From Danxiaibacter flavus (GTDB lineage: Bacteria > Bacteroidota > Bacteroidia > Chitinophagales > Chitinophagaceae), in contig NZ_JAULBC010000002.1 of assembly GCF_041060425.1 (NCBI RefSeq), positions 62,001 to 126,000 on the forward strand: a stretch of 64,000 bases of DNA, read 5' to 3'. The position numbers and the translations under genes were made by a program. Under the pieces are notes generated by a model, which saw only the letters and a program-made list of their open reading frames with translations, was not told where the DNA came from and ran no database searches. This document shows, in pieces, positions 8,565 to 17,202 of this stretch. Position 1 is the stretch's first letter; every line of letters starts with the position of its first letter.

Positions 8565-9400
8565 GCACAATGTATGATGTTAGATGTAATACAATGTACG
8601 GTGTACGATGCCTGCCCGTACCGACGGCACGTTCGGGCGGGTACGATGTTAGATGTGCCCCAACATGCGTAAGTACGAAGTACGGACGCCGCGTGGTTAC
8701 AATCTAATGTACGATGTTAGATGCCTGCCCGTATCGACGGCACGTTCGGGCGGGTACGATTTTAGATGTGAGACGCCGCAGAGAAAGTACGAATTACGAA
8801 GTACGAAGTACGGAAGCCGGGAGGTTGTAATCTCATGTATGATGTTAGATGCCTGCCCGTACCGACGGCACGTTCGGGCGGGTACGATTTTAGATGTGCT
8901 CAGACACAGAGAAAAAGTACGAAGTACGGAGGCCGGAGGTTGTAATCTCATGTATGATGTTAGATACCTGCCCGTACCGACGGCACGTTCGGGCGGGTAC
9001 GATTTTAGATGTGNNNNNNNNNNNNNNNNNNNNNNNNNNNNNNNNNNNNNNNNNNNNNNNNNNNNNNNNNNNNNNNNNNNNNNNNNNNNNNNNNNNNNNN
9101 NNNNNNNNNNNNNATGTACGATGTTAGATGCCTGCCCGTACCGACGGCACGTTCGGGCGGGTACGATTTTAGATGTGCTCCAGACGCAGAGAAAAAGTAC
9201 GAATTACGAAGTACGAAGTACGGAAGCCGCGTGGTTACAATCTAATGTACGATGTTAGATGCCTGCCCGTACCGACGGCACGTTCGGGCGGGTACGATTT
9301 TAGATGTGCTCCAGACGCAGAGAAAAAGTACGAATTACGAAGTGCGAAGTACGGAAGCCGGGAGGTTGGAATCTCGTGTACAATGTTAGATGTAAAGACA
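8565..9400 (+). repeat. Tandem array of GC-rich palindromic module, with assembly gap
   Basis: At least six copies of a module: TACGATGTTAGATG word, then a 31-bp GC-rich palindromic core (CCTGCCCGTACC...TTCGGGCGGG), then TACGATTTTAGATGTG, a CAGACGCAGAGAAAAAG-like spacer, a GTACGAATTACGAAGTACG word and GAAGCCGGGAGGTTG-like text. Cores lie at 8611-8641, 8724-8754, 8852-8882, 8967-8997, 9131-9161 and 9262-9292, giving periods of about 113-131 bp. In the stem CCTGCCCG/CGGGCGGG the only mismatch is a T-G wobble. Frames open across the array merely translate it. A lone inverted copy is at 2397-2427. Confidence 0.92.
9014..9113. other. Assembly gap (100 N)
   Basis: Exactly 100 N interrupt the array between two module copies. 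A round 100 is normally a scaffolding placeholder, so the real number of repeat units is unknown. Confidence 0.98.
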
Positions 9401-9424
9401 GATGCCCAAAAATTAAGATCTCTC

Positions 9425-9505
9425 ATCGGCTAATAGCTGAAAGCTGACAGCTAATAGCTCACACCTGATACCTGATACCTGACACCTTACACCTCCCTCA
9501 AAAAA
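9425..9505. repeat. AGCTGAAAGCTGACAGC and GATACCTGACACC word repeats
   Basis: Two further word families (TAATAGCTGAAAGCTGAC; CACACCTGATACCTGATACC) end the spacer upstream of the small membrane-protein gene. Confidence 0.7.
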
Positions 9506-9574
9506 TTTCGTTATTTTTTGTGGAATCAAAAACTTATCGCATCTCAGTGTTGTAGTTACATAAAAACCATTGCT

Positions 9575-9778
9575 ATGAGTACATCCTTACGACCCTGGCA
9601 AGTTGCCATAGTAGCTGTATTAACAGCTCTTAATTGTTATTCAATCGCACAAGGTTTTGCTTACAAAAGTTTTATTGGCATTTTACTGGCCGTAGCCAGC
9701 CTAACGGTGCTGGGTTTTTGTATTAAAATGTTCAGATCTATGAACCGTATGGCAGAGAATGCTGAAGACGTTTCATGA
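9575..9778 (+). CDS. Small two-helix membrane protein
   Basis: 67 residues from ATG 9575 (MSTSLRPWQVAIVAV); the earlier in-frame ATG 9518 adds a polar stretch with no membrane logic. Two hydrophobic segments (about 9-27 and 33-51) are followed by a polar C-terminus (RSMNRMAENAEDVS). The stop codon overlaps the convergent methyltransferase gene by 6 bp. No family recognised. Confidence 0.6.
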   Translation: MSTSLRPWQVAIVAVLTALNCYSIAQGFAYKSFIGILLAVASLTVLGFCIKMFRSMNRMAENAEDVS

Positions 9779-10363
9779 TTGCTCTTTCAGTTGCCAAAGC
9801 GTTTGCAATTGATCCATTCTTTCCTGTGACAATGACGGCTGTGTATAGTGGCCGGCGATAGTCTTTTGCCTGAACGCTTCGTAAACAGACACTGCACAGG
9901 CGACGGAGATGTTCAGGCTTTGTATAAGGCCCATTTGTGGAATAAGGAAATTGCCATCAGAAGCGTTGCATATTTCATCGCTAACGCCGGTCTGTTCATT
10001 GCCGAAAACAAGCGCTACTTTATCTGTAAGATCAACATCATAGATGCTTACCGATTCTGCCGTAAGTCTGGTTGTATATATTTTATTGAAAACCTTTCTT
10101 ACGGCTGCAACACATTCTTCCACGTTGTCAAACTGATGAAGCGTTAGCCATTTAGCGGCGCTTGTTCCGGATTTGAATTTCCACTCCCTGTTGCGCTTTG
10201 GTTTGCTGTTAATAACATAGATATCCTGTATACCCACAGCATCGCAGGTGCGCATTACTGCTGTTATGTTCCTGGGGTCTTCAATATTTTCCATCACAAC
10301 GGTCAGGTTATTCTGCCTTTTGGCCAATACTTTCGTCAGCTTGTTGTATCTCTCGGGTGTCAT
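9773..10363 (-). CDS. trmH: TrmH/SpoU-family tRNA (guanosine-2'-O)-methyltransferase
   Basis: 196 residues. SPOUT-fold 2'-O-methyltransferase: motif 1 (NIEDPRNITAVMRTCDAVG), motif 2 (ALVFGNEQTGVSDE) and motif 3 (IPQMGLIQSLNISVACAVSVYE) are all present, with the catalytic Arg in motif 1 and the AdoMet-binding knot in motifs 2-3. The C-terminal extension fits TrmH, which methylates G18 of tRNAs, better than RlmB or TrmL, but target assignment from sequence alone is not certain. The 3' end overlaps the convergent small membrane-protein gene. Confidence 0.88.
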   Translation of the reverse strand: MTPERYNKLTKVLAKRQNNLTVVMENIEDPRNITAVMRTCDAVGIQDIYVINSKPKRNREWKFKSGTSAAKWLTLHQFDNVEECVAAVRKVFNKIYTTRLTAESVSIYDVDLTDKVALVFGNEQTGVSDEICNASDGNFLIPQMGLIQSLNISVACAVSVYEAFRQKTIAGHYTQPSLSQERMDQLQTLWQLKEQS

Positions 10364-10467
10364 GTATTATCCTTTAGAAATGCCGCAAACTTAGCAAAAG
10401 GCACCCACAGCCGCTTAAATTTTTGAAATGCGTTGAAAGGGGTTTAATTTATTTCTTTACGACTTTG

Positions 10468-10914
10468 TTATCTCATAAGAACGCCAATGATCGCAAGCAG
10501 AAAGACCAGCGCATATATTGAAATAACAACGATCATAATTATACCGATAAACCTGAAATAGCTTTTTAGTTGCGCAAACGAATTATTCAGCGCATTCTGA
10601 TCGTTTCCGTTTAATGCCTGCTGCATTTTGCCGGCATAGTTGAACAAAAAAAGATTGGGCAGAAAAAACAGCAGTGCAAAAATCAGGTAAACTACGGTCA
10701 GGAAACTTCCACTCATATATCCCGCACTGCCGGCCGGGGAAAAAACAGATAGCAGACTGCCGGCAAAAAAAGCGACCAGTACTATCAATGCTGACATCAC
10801 AAATCCTACAATGGAAATAAATTTTGCCCATTTAGCTGTACTTACCAAATGCGAGGTAGTCAAAGTGTCGATTTGCAGCTCAAATAAGGAGGACGAAGAC
10901 GTGTTTGGTTCCAT
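10468..10914 (-). CDS. DUF5362-like membrane protein
   Basis: 148 residues. An N-terminal polar part (MEPNTSSSSLFELQIDTL) is followed by TAKWAKFISIVGFVMSALIV and two further hydrophobic segments (about 70-92 and 120-147). A KMQQALNGNDQNALNNSFAQLK segment lies before the last helix pair. This pattern fits the DUF5362 family. No function is known; the gene stands alone. Confidence 0.7.
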   Translation of the reverse strand: MEPNTSSSSLFELQIDTLTTSHLVSTAKWAKFISIVGFVMSALIVLVAFFAGSLLSVFSPAGSAGYMSGSFLTVVYLIFALLFFLPNLFLFNYAGKMQQALNGNDQNALNNSFAQLKSYFRFIGIIMIVVISIYALVFLLAIIGVLMR

Positions 10915-10956
10915 ATTATTGGGTTTTACTTTTGGTGGGCTGAATATAGTGAAATA

Positions 10957-11340
10957 AGCTTAAAGCCTAAAGCTCAAAGCGTAAAGCCTAAAGCTTAAAG
11001 CCTAAAGCCTAAAACCGACCGAAGCGAGGTTAAGTATGAGTTACGAAGTAGTTTAAGCTTAAAGCTTAAAGCCTAAAACCAACCGAAGCGAGGTTAAGTA
11101 CGAGTTACGAAGTAGTTTAAGCTTAAAGCTTAAAGTCTAAAACCAACCGAAGCGAGGTTAAGTACGAGTTACGAAGTAGTTTAAGCTTAAAGCCTAAAGC
11201 TCAAAGCCTAAAACTGACTGAAGCGGACTTAAGTACGAGTTACGAAGTAGTTTAAGCTTAAAGCCTAAAGCTCAAAGCCTAAAACTGACTGAAGCGGACT
11301 TAAGTACGAGTTACGAAGTACGAAGTACCCAGGTTTTGAC
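10957..11340 (+). repeat. Compound tandem repeat, 64- and 71-bp units
   Basis: Five units each join a TTAAGCTTAAAGCCTAAAGC word block, a GAAGCG(AGGT/GACT)TAAG linker and a TACGAGTTACGAAGTAG word. The TTACGAAGTA motif recurs at 11041, 11105, 11169, 11240 and 11311, giving two 64-bp and two 71-bp periods. The array fuses two word families found separately elsewhere. Confidence 0.9.
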
Positions 11341-11490
11341 CTGTTCATTTCCCGGATGCATAAAAAAACTCCGTAAAACTCTTTTTGATCACTCAAATCA
11401 TTTTTCGGAGCCAATTCGTCTCTTAATATGCACTTGCTACATCGGTAACAGTTCTAAGCTTTGAGCTTTAAGCTTTAGGCTTTAGGCCTC
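11341..11490. repeat. Spacer with inverted GCTTTAGGCTTT words near proS stop
   Basis: 11455-11488 holds AGCTTTGAGCTTTAAGC-type words, complementary to the words in 10957-11290, so the two could pair over a few hundred nucleotides. 11367-11410 has a weak CTCCG...CGGAG inverted repeat. There is no gene. Confidence 0.55.
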
Positions 11491-12969
11491 CTAATACGCT
11501 TTCGCGAATAGCACACGCTGCGTAGAAGGTTTTCCGGTCAATATACATGTTCCATTCTCTTGCGGATTGTTGATGGGAATACACCTGATCGTTGCTTTTG
11601 TAAGCTCTTTTATTTTCTCTTCAGTCTCCGCAGTTCCATCCCAATGGGCCGAAATAAATCCGCCTTTTTCTTCCAGCAGTTTTACGAATTCGTCCCAGCT
11701 GTCAGCTGGTGTAATGTGCTCGTCCCTGTAAGCAAGCGCCTTGTTGTAAATGTTCAGCTGAATATCATCCAACAGGTTCTTAACGCTTTCAGCCAGGCCA
11801 TCCAGGCTGTATGATTTCTTTTCTTTAGTATCTCTTCTTGCTACTTCTGCAACATTATTTTCCAGATCCCTTGCTCCTATCGCGATCCTAACCGGAACGC
11901 CCTGCATTTCATACTGAGCAAATTTCCATCCCGGACGCTGATTATCGCTGTCGTCATATTTCACAGAAATACCCATTGACTTAAGAGACTGAACGATCTC
12001 TTTCACTTTTACGTCAATGTTTGCCTTTTGTTCTTCTCCTTTATAGATCGGAACTATAACTACCTGCATTGGAGCAATTTTCGGAGGCAGGATCAGTCCG
12101 TCATCGTCACTATGTGCCATAACCAGTGCACCGATCAGCCTTGTACTGACACCCCAGCTGGTTGCCCAAACATAATCCAGTTTATTTTCTTTGTCGCTAA
12201 ACTTAACATCAAATGCTTTCGCAAAATTCTGGCCCAGGAAGTGGGAAGTACCAGCCTGCAATGCCTTACCATCCTGCATCAGTGCTTCAATACAATAAGT
12301 GTCTTCAGCACCCGCGAAACGCTCGCTTTCAGTTTTTATACCTCTGATCACCGGCAAAGCCATCCAGTTTTCCACGAAATCAGCATATACGTGCAGCATT
12401 TGTTCAGCTTCAGCCACCGCTTCATTTTTGGTAGCATGCGCAGTATGTCCTTCCTGCCAAAGAAATTCAGCAGTACGTAAAAACAGGCGCGTACGCATTT
12501 CCCATCTTACCACGTTTGCCCACTGATTTACCAGGATCGGCAGATCGCGATAAGACTGGATCCAACCTTTATATGTATTCCAGATAATAGCTTCGCTGGT
12601 AGGACGAACAACCAGTTCTTCTTCCAGGCGTGCTTCAGGATCAACGACCAGTTTTCCCTTAGCTTCCGGATCAGATTTTAAACGGTAGTGAGTTACTACG
12701 GCACATTCCTTGGCGAAACCTTCTGCATTCTTCTCTTCAGCTTCAAAAAGACTTTTGGGAACAAACAACGGGAAATAAGCGTTTACGTGGCCGGTATCCT
12801 TAAATTTCCGGTCAAGCGCATCCCGCATATTTTCCCAAAGCGAATAGCCATAGGGTTTAATCACCATACATCCGCGTACGGCGCTGTAATCCGCCAGTCC
12901 ACCTTTAATTACCAGGTCATTGTACCATTGAGAATAATCCTGTTCTCTCGAAGTAATCTCTTTACTCAT
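11491..12969 (-). CDS. proS: Prolyl-tRNA synthetase (archaeal/eukaryotic-like type)
   Basis: 492 residues. Class II aminoacyl-tRNA synthetase that charges tRNA-Pro. Visible: the N-terminal [45 protein letters not shown], motif 2 [21 protein letters not shown], motif 3 region [20 protein letters not shown], and an anticodon-binding domain with the C-terminal Tyr (FAKAY) typical of this shorter ProRS type. It lacks the INS editing domain of the long bacterial form, as usual for Bacteroidota. A TACATTTG -7 element lies about 90 nt upstream. Confidence 0.97.
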   Translation of the reverse strand: MSKEITSREQDYSQWYNDLVIKGGLADYSAVRGCMVIKPYGYSLWENMRDALDRKFKDTGHVNAYFPLFVPKSLFEAEEKNAEGFAKECAVVTHYRLKSDPEAKGKLVVDPEARLEEELVVRPTSEAIIWNTYKGWIQSYRDLPILVNQWANVVRWEMRTRLFLRTAEFLWQEGHTAHATKNEAVAEAEQMLHVYADFVENWMALPVIRGIKTESERFAGAEDTYCIEALMQDGKALQAGTSHFLGQNFAKAFDVKFSDKENKLDYVWATSWGVSTRLIGALVMAHSDDDGLILPPKIAPMQVVIVPIYKGEEQKANIDVKVKEIVQSLKSMGISVKYDDSDNQRPGWKFAQYEMQGVPVRIAIGARDLENNVAEVARRDTKEKKSYSLDGLAESVKNLLDDIQLNIYNKALAYRDEHITPADSWDEFVKLLEEKGGFISAHWDGTAETEEKIKELTKATIRCIPINNPQENGTCILTGKPSTQRVLFAKAY

Positions 12970-13058
12970 ATTAAAATTTGTTTCGGCAGTTTGTAAACAA
13001 TTGTTAGCTTTAATTAATTGTTAACAATGAATGTTTTTAATTTAGCTTTAAGGCGGAG

Positions 13059-13075
13059 CAAATGTAGTAACTTCG
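13059..13075. promoter_or_regulatory. Abutting divergent -7 elements (proS minus, lipoprotein plus)
   Basis: 13059-13066 reads TACATTTG on the minus strand (perfect TAnnTTTG) for proS. 13068-13075 reads TAACTTCG on the plus strand for the lipoprotein gene starting at 13102. The two elements are 1 bp apart, so the promoters would compete. Confidence 0.5.
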
Positions 13076-13101
13076 CATTAGAAACTTCACAATCTCAGTT
13101 T

Positions 13102-13947
13102 ATGAAGAAACATATATTATACCTTATTGGCGTGGTGATGGTATTTGCCAGTTGCTCAACGGCTTATAAGAATACCCAAACTCCCGACGACATGTATTAT
13201 TCACCTTCCAGCGAAGCCGGCACAAAACAAGCTGCTGTCAGTGACGACAGGTATGAGCAATACATGAGCACTAATGATGATCAATACCTGCGTATGCGCG
13301 TAGCGAACAGAAGCAGATGGTCAAGCATTGACGATTATGATTATTGGTATGACAGCCGCTATGATTTCGGTTATGGCTGCAGCATGTCAAGAGCATCCAT
13401 GTTCTATTCATTTAATCCTTACTACATGCGTCCATGGACCACCAGTTTTGCTTTTGGATATGGATATCCTTATGCTGGAATGGGCTTCTATCCGTTCTAT
13501 AGCTATGGTGGATTCTATAGCGGAATTGGATTTGGTTACGGTTATGGCTACGGATATGGTGGCTGGTATGCACCAATGTATACTGTAGTAAGTTATAAGA
13601 ACCCGAAAGTGATGGCCAGAAGCAGTGCCAATTATCTTTCAACTTACAGGAACAGAACTTATTCAAACAATAACTATAACCTGAAAAATTATAACAACGC
13701 CCGTTATAACAATTACAACAGTGGCACACGTTATAATAATACAAATGGCCGTTATAACAACTATAACAATAACAACAGGAGTTATAATAACGACAACAGT
13801 AATTTCAGCAATAGCAGACCTTCAAGGTCATTTACACCAAGCACCCCATCTTACAGCGGCAGCAGAAGCAGCGGTGGAAGCTTTGGTGGCGGCGGCGGCG
13901 GAGGAACAATGAGATCTTCCAGCTCCGGCAGTGTTAGACCAAGATAA
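13102..13947 (+). CDS. Lipoprotein with Tyr/Gly-rich and Asn/Tyr-rich low-complexity regions
   Basis: 281 residues from ATG 13102 (MKKHILYLIGVVMVFASC); a longer frame from 13018 adds a non-signal leader. The lipobox FASC gives a lipidated Cys at residue 18. After a short acidic region (DDYDYWYDSRYDFGYG) comes a Gly/Tyr/Phe-rich stretch (about 95-165), then about 60 residues dominated by Asn, Tyr and Arg (NYNNARYNNYN repeats), a Ser-rich part and a Gly-run tail (GGGGGGG). Such composition resembles prion-like or adhesive low-complexity domains, here on an envelope protein. No catalytic domain seen. A hairpin terminator follows. Confidence 0.85.
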   Translation: MKKHILYLIGVVMVFASCSTAYKNTQTPDDMYYSPSSEAGTKQAAVSDDRYEQYMSTNDDQYLRMRVANRSRWSSIDDYDYWYDSRYDFGYGCSMSRASMFYSFNPYYMRPWTTSFAFGYGYPYAGMGFYPFYSYGGFYSGIGFGYGYGYGYGGWYAPMYTVVSYKNPKVMARSSANYLSTYRNRTYSNNNYNLKNYNNARYNNYNSGTRYNNTNGRYNNYNNNNRSYNNDNSNFSNSRPSRSFTPSTPSYSGSRSSGGSFGGGGGGGTMRSSSSGSVRPR

Positions 13948-13966
13948 TAAGAGCTAGATAAACCCG

Positions 13967-14044
13967 AGGCTGTTTAGCATTTTGATGAAGATTTACAATA
14001 ATGCAAGATTGTAGGTTAAATTAAAAATCTAAGCAGCCTTTTTG
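13967..14044 (+). terminator. Hairpin terminator, large loop
   Basis: AGGCTGTTTAG (13967-13977) pairs with CTAAGCAGCCT (14029-14039) with one mismatch, followed by TTTTTG. It sits between the lipoprotein and barrel genes. Confidence 0.6.
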
Positions 14045-14084
14045 TTTGTATAACTTGACAGGATAAATTAAGAGACATTAGCGT

Positions 14085-15653
14085 ATGAAAAAAAAGATCC
14101 ATTTGGCAATGTGTTCAGCCTTTCTTGCGACCGGTTTATATGCACAACAGATTCCGCCTACTCCCGATGATGCTTTGCGTTCAGCATGGTTTATTCCCAA
14201 TGGTACTGCCAGAAGCGTTGCTATTGGCGGCGCGATGGGATCGCTTGGCGGCGACATAAGTGCGGCAAACGTAAACCCGGCAGGGATCGGTGTCTACAAG
14301 AGCAGCGAGTTCGTAATCACACCCGGGATGATTCTCAATAATAACACTTACGATTATCGGGGTACTAATTCTTCTTCAAATAACGCGGCATTTATGTATG
14401 GCCCTGTGGGCTTCGTATTTGCCTCAGGAAACAGAAAAGGGAGTTGGTCTAGTAGTGCATTCTCCTTATCAGTCACACAACTTGCCAGTTATAATAATCA
14501 CCAGACATTTACCGGGTTTAACGACTACAGTTCATATTCCGAACAGTTCCTTGAAGAATTGGTTAGCTATCAGGGAAGAGGCGCATCAGAATCCGAAGCA
14601 TCTAACTTGTTTCCTTTTGGTTCATCATTAGCATACAACACCTACTTGGTTGAAGGCACATTTGATAACAATGGCAATTTAACAGGTTATGCCAGTCGTG
14701 CAAACCCGGCAACAGGCCTAATGCAGAAATATGATGAGACGACGAAAGGTGGTTATCATGAAATATCGCTGGGATTTGCAGGCAGCAAGAACGATAAATG
14801 GTACTTAGGTACCAGCATTAACATACCAGTGATTGGCTACAACCGCCAGTTGATTTATAGCGAAGACGATGCGACAGCGGACACTACCAACCAGTTTGGA
14901 TATTTTGATCACCTCCTCAGAACCAAGTCGAGCGGAGTTGGCATAAACGCAAAGTTGGGACTAATCTATAAAGCAAGCAACGCACTAAGACTTGGTTTCG
15001 CAGTACATACACCTTCATACATTGGCTATAGGGATGACGTTTATGCCGAGATGTCCACAGAAACAGAAAGCTATAGGCAGCAAAAATTTCAGACAAGTGA
15101 CGAAATCATCGCTAATAATCAAGATATCCCGACCCGTTATTATTACGGCCAAATTACGCCCTATCGTGTAATCGCAAGTGGCAGTTACCTGTTCACAGGA
15201 GCACACAGCAGTCAGCAAAAAGGGTTTATAAGCGCCGATGTAGAATTTGTGAATTACCGCGGCGTTCGTTACTCCGCCTCAAATGGAGAGAGCGATGGTG
15301 GCTATTTCAGCTACCTTAACGATGTCATTAAGGATTACTACAAGGGTAATGTAAATGTACGATTAGGAGGTGAAATGAAATTTGATGTATGGATGGTGCG
15401 TTTGGGGGGAGCCTACTATGGCAGCCCATATAAGGACAAAGAGCTAAAGGCCAGCAGGGCGCAGATAAGTGGTGGTGTAGGTTACCGCAACAAAGGATTT
15501 TTTGTTGATCTTACCTATGCACAATCGTTCAATAAAGATGTAATCTTCCCCTATAGATTATCCGGCACGCCTGATCAACCTGTTGCAAATACGTTTGCCG
15601 ATGCAAAGAACTCAAGAGCAAATGTGCTGCTTACATTTGGCGTGAAATTCTAA
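14085..15653 (+). CDS. OmpP1/FadL/TodX-like outer-membrane transport protein
   Basis: 522 residues. Signal peptide to about residue 20 (LATGLYAQ), then DALRSAW and TARSVAIGGAMGSLGGDISAANVNPAGIGVYKSSE, which is the plug/N-terminal signature of Bacteroidota FadL-like barrels (G-A-M-G-x-L-G-G-D, NPAG). The rest shows alternating strands, and the protein ends with an aromatic residue (TFGVKF). Such barrels pass hydrophobic compounds across the outer membrane. Substrate unknown; often annotated as hemin receptor without proof. A 12-bp-stem terminator follows. Confidence 0.88.
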   Translation: MKKKIHLAMCSAFLATGLYAQQIPPTPDDALRSAWFIPNGTARSVAIGGAMGSLGGDISAANVNPAGIGVYKSSEFVITPGMILNNNTYDYRGTNSSSNNAAFMYGPVGFVFASGNRKGSWSSSAFSLSVTQLASYNNHQTFTGFNDYSSYSEQFLEELVSYQGRGASESEASNLFPFGSSLAYNTYLVEGTFDNNGNLTGYASRANPATGLMQKYDETTKGGYHEISLGFAGSKNDKWYLGTSINIPVIGYNRQLIYSEDDATADTTNQFGYFDHLLRTKSSGVGINAKLGLIYKASNALRLGFAVHTPSYIGYRDDVYAEMSTETESYRQQKFQTSDEIIANNQDIPTRYYYGQITPYRVIASGSYLFTGAHSSQQKGFISADVEFVNYRGVRYSASNGESDGGYFSYLNDVIKDYYKGNVNVRLGGEMKFDVWMVRLGGAYYGSPYKDKELKASRAQISGGVGYRNKGFFVDLTYAQSFNKDVIFPYRLSGTPDQPVANTFADAKNSRANVLLTFGVKF

Positions 15654-15665
15654 AAATATCATTAC

Positions 15666-15714
15666 AACAGGCAAAGCATTCTTAATACCAGATTCGCTTT
15701 GCCTGTTTTTTTAT
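15666..15714. terminator. Bidirectional terminator
   Basis: The perfect 12-bp inverted repeat AACAGGCAAAGC / GCTTTGCCTGTT is followed by TTTTTTTA on the plus strand. It separates the convergent barrel gene and emfourin gene. Confidence 0.9.
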
Positions 15715-15980
15715 TCTTTTTTCTCAATCTTCAGATTATCCTTCATCTCTTCAAACACTTTCTTGTACTTAGCCGGAATTTTATCCCAGTCAATAGACAA
15801 CGTCCTGTCCCCTGCCTGCAAGCTATAACTGCTCGCATCCCGTGCAATGCCGGGAGAATGTCTCTCTACACCAATTATTTGCAGCAATTCATTCAGCTCA
15901 TCCTGGGTCCAGTCAACGTCTGTTTCTGCTTTCTTTGTCATGGGAATAATTCCACCACTTCGCAGTAATGTGATCTTCAT
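15711..15980 (-). CDS. Emfourin-like inhibitor of M4 protease
   Basis: 89 residues: MKITLLRSGGIIPMTKKAETD, WTQDELNELLQIIG, a central DASSYSLQAGDRTLSIDW and a C-terminal helix (PAKYKKVFEEMKDNLK). The N-terminal strand followed by SGG-I and the overall length match the emfourin (protealysin inhibitor) family. The gene begins 33 bp after the M4 protease gene on the same strand, the arrangement described for Serratia protealysin and emfourin, where the inhibitor binds the active site slowly and tightly. Inferred role: to keep the cytoplasmic protease silent. Confidence 0.85.
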   Translation of the reverse strand: MKITLLRSGGIIPMTKKAETDVDWTQDELNELLQIIGVERHSPGIARDASSYSLQAGDRTLSIDWDKIPAKYKKVFEEMKDNLKIEKKE

Positions 15981-16013
15981 TATATGCTGTTTATCAATTA
16001 GAGTACTAAACGG

Positions 16014-17102
16014 CTAAACTTTCGCAGCAGCCCAGCCATCTTTAACTGCTTTAACCTCAAGACTGTTTGCTCCAAACAATTCTCCAGCCTTGGTAACGGT
16101 TATTTTCTTGAGATCTACAAAGGTAGCATTATGTAAAAGATGTGCGGTATCAGTAAGAGCTGCATACCAAATACGTCCGGCTTTCTCCCAGGAAAAACCG
16201 CCTAGATTGAATGCAGTTACATAAAATGCATAGTTAGGAATGCCTGAATTAATATGTACACCACCCCAGTCACCATTTTCGGTATTAGGCAGATTCTGAT
16301 AGTTATCCATTGTAGCCGGCTGAGGATCGGTTCCCAGATCCGGGTGATTTTTGTATGCAGTTCCTGGAGCTTTTAAGCTGCGGAGTGCATATTTTTTGCC
16401 CAGCAATACATTCTCTCCAATCAGCCAGTCAGCTTTTTTTACATCCTGATTCAGTGCGCGCTGTTTGATCATGATGCCGAATACGTCTGAAAAAGATTCG
16501 TTGAGCGCTCCGGCCTGCATTTCGTAATCCAGGTTGGCCTCAAATTGCGTAACGCCGTGCGTAAGTTCATGTCCGATGATATCCACATCCGAAGTAAAGC
16601 TGCCAAATATGGTACGGTCGCCATCACCATAGATCATTCTTCTTCCATCCCAGAATGCATTATCATATTTCTTGTCATAGTGAATGTATTGTTTGATGGT
16701 CATGCCGAGATTGTCGATCGAATTGCGATGAAACAACTCATAATATAAACTCCACGTATCAGTACCCGCTTTAATAACATTTTTTGCATCTCTGTCCGTT
16801 GGCTTTTTGGTGCTACCTGTTTTCCAGAGAAGAGTGGCCTTGCTGAGATCTGTGCCTTTTTTACAATTGTAAACTTCCAGTTTAGCATGCGGCGTAGCAG
16901 TCTTTCTTGCAGACATTGCGCCCAATACGGTCTTTTCTTTTTCGTTTGTTCCTTTAAAAAATTCCCTGTCACTACGGAAACGGTAACTTCTGAATTTTGA
17001 ATTAATCGCATTTTTAGCGAGCGCCAGGTTACTACTGTCTTTCAACTTATCCTCCATGTAAGGAGGAATAATACACCTGATGGATGAGTGGTTAGTACAC
17101 AT
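16014..17102 (-). CDS. Protealysin-like M4 (thermolysin family) metalloprotease
   Basis: 362 residues from MCTNHSSIRCIIPPYMEDKL; an earlier frame start (17201) adds a hydrophobic stretch with no family match. Zinc ligands: HELTH (178-182) and Glu202 in NESFSDVFG; the catalytic His is His283 in GVHINSGIPNYAFY. The short propeptide holds the conserved PPY element (13-15) with a preceding Cys10, typical of protealysin-type precursors. There is no signal peptide, so the enzyme is probably made in the cytoplasm, consistent with an adjacent inhibitor gene. About 75 residues before the catalytic domain also fit a short propeptide rather than the long PepSY-FTP type. Confidence 0.93.
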   Translation of the reverse strand: MCTNHSSIRCIIPPYMEDKLKDSSNLALAKNAINSKFRSYRFRSDREFFKGTNEKEKTVLGAMSARKTATPHAKLEVYNCKKGTDLSKATLLWKTGSTKKPTDRDAKNVIKAGTDTWSLYYELFHRNSIDNLGMTIKQYIHYDKKYDNAFWDGRRMIYGDGDRTIFGSFTSDVDIIGHELTHGVTQFEANLDYEMQAGALNESFSDVFGIMIKQRALNQDVKKADWLIGENVLLGKKYALRSLKAPGTAYKNHPDLGTDPQPATMDNYQNLPNTENGDWGGVHINSGIPNYAFYVTAFNLGGFSWEKAGRIWYAALTDTAHLLHNATFVDLKKITVTKAGELFGANSLEVKAVKDGWAAAKV

Positions 17103-17202
17103 GGTTTGTATTTTTTTAGGGTATAAAAAATTATTGTTTAAGGTACACCGAATGATCTGCATTATCAATGTGAAAAATAGCTGTAGTCTGATATTTATCA
17201 CA

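Noticed and set aside
8495..9433. Several open frames of 60-200 codons across the palindromic array on both strands
   Set aside because: They translate the repeat words (recurrent MYDVRCLPVPTARSGG-type peptide) and run through the N gap; no start signals or family matches.
10957..11340. Possible CRISPR array
   Set aside because: Whole units repeat without unique spacers, units are 64-71 bp, and no cas genes are nearby. The same holds for the 85-bp array at 56326.
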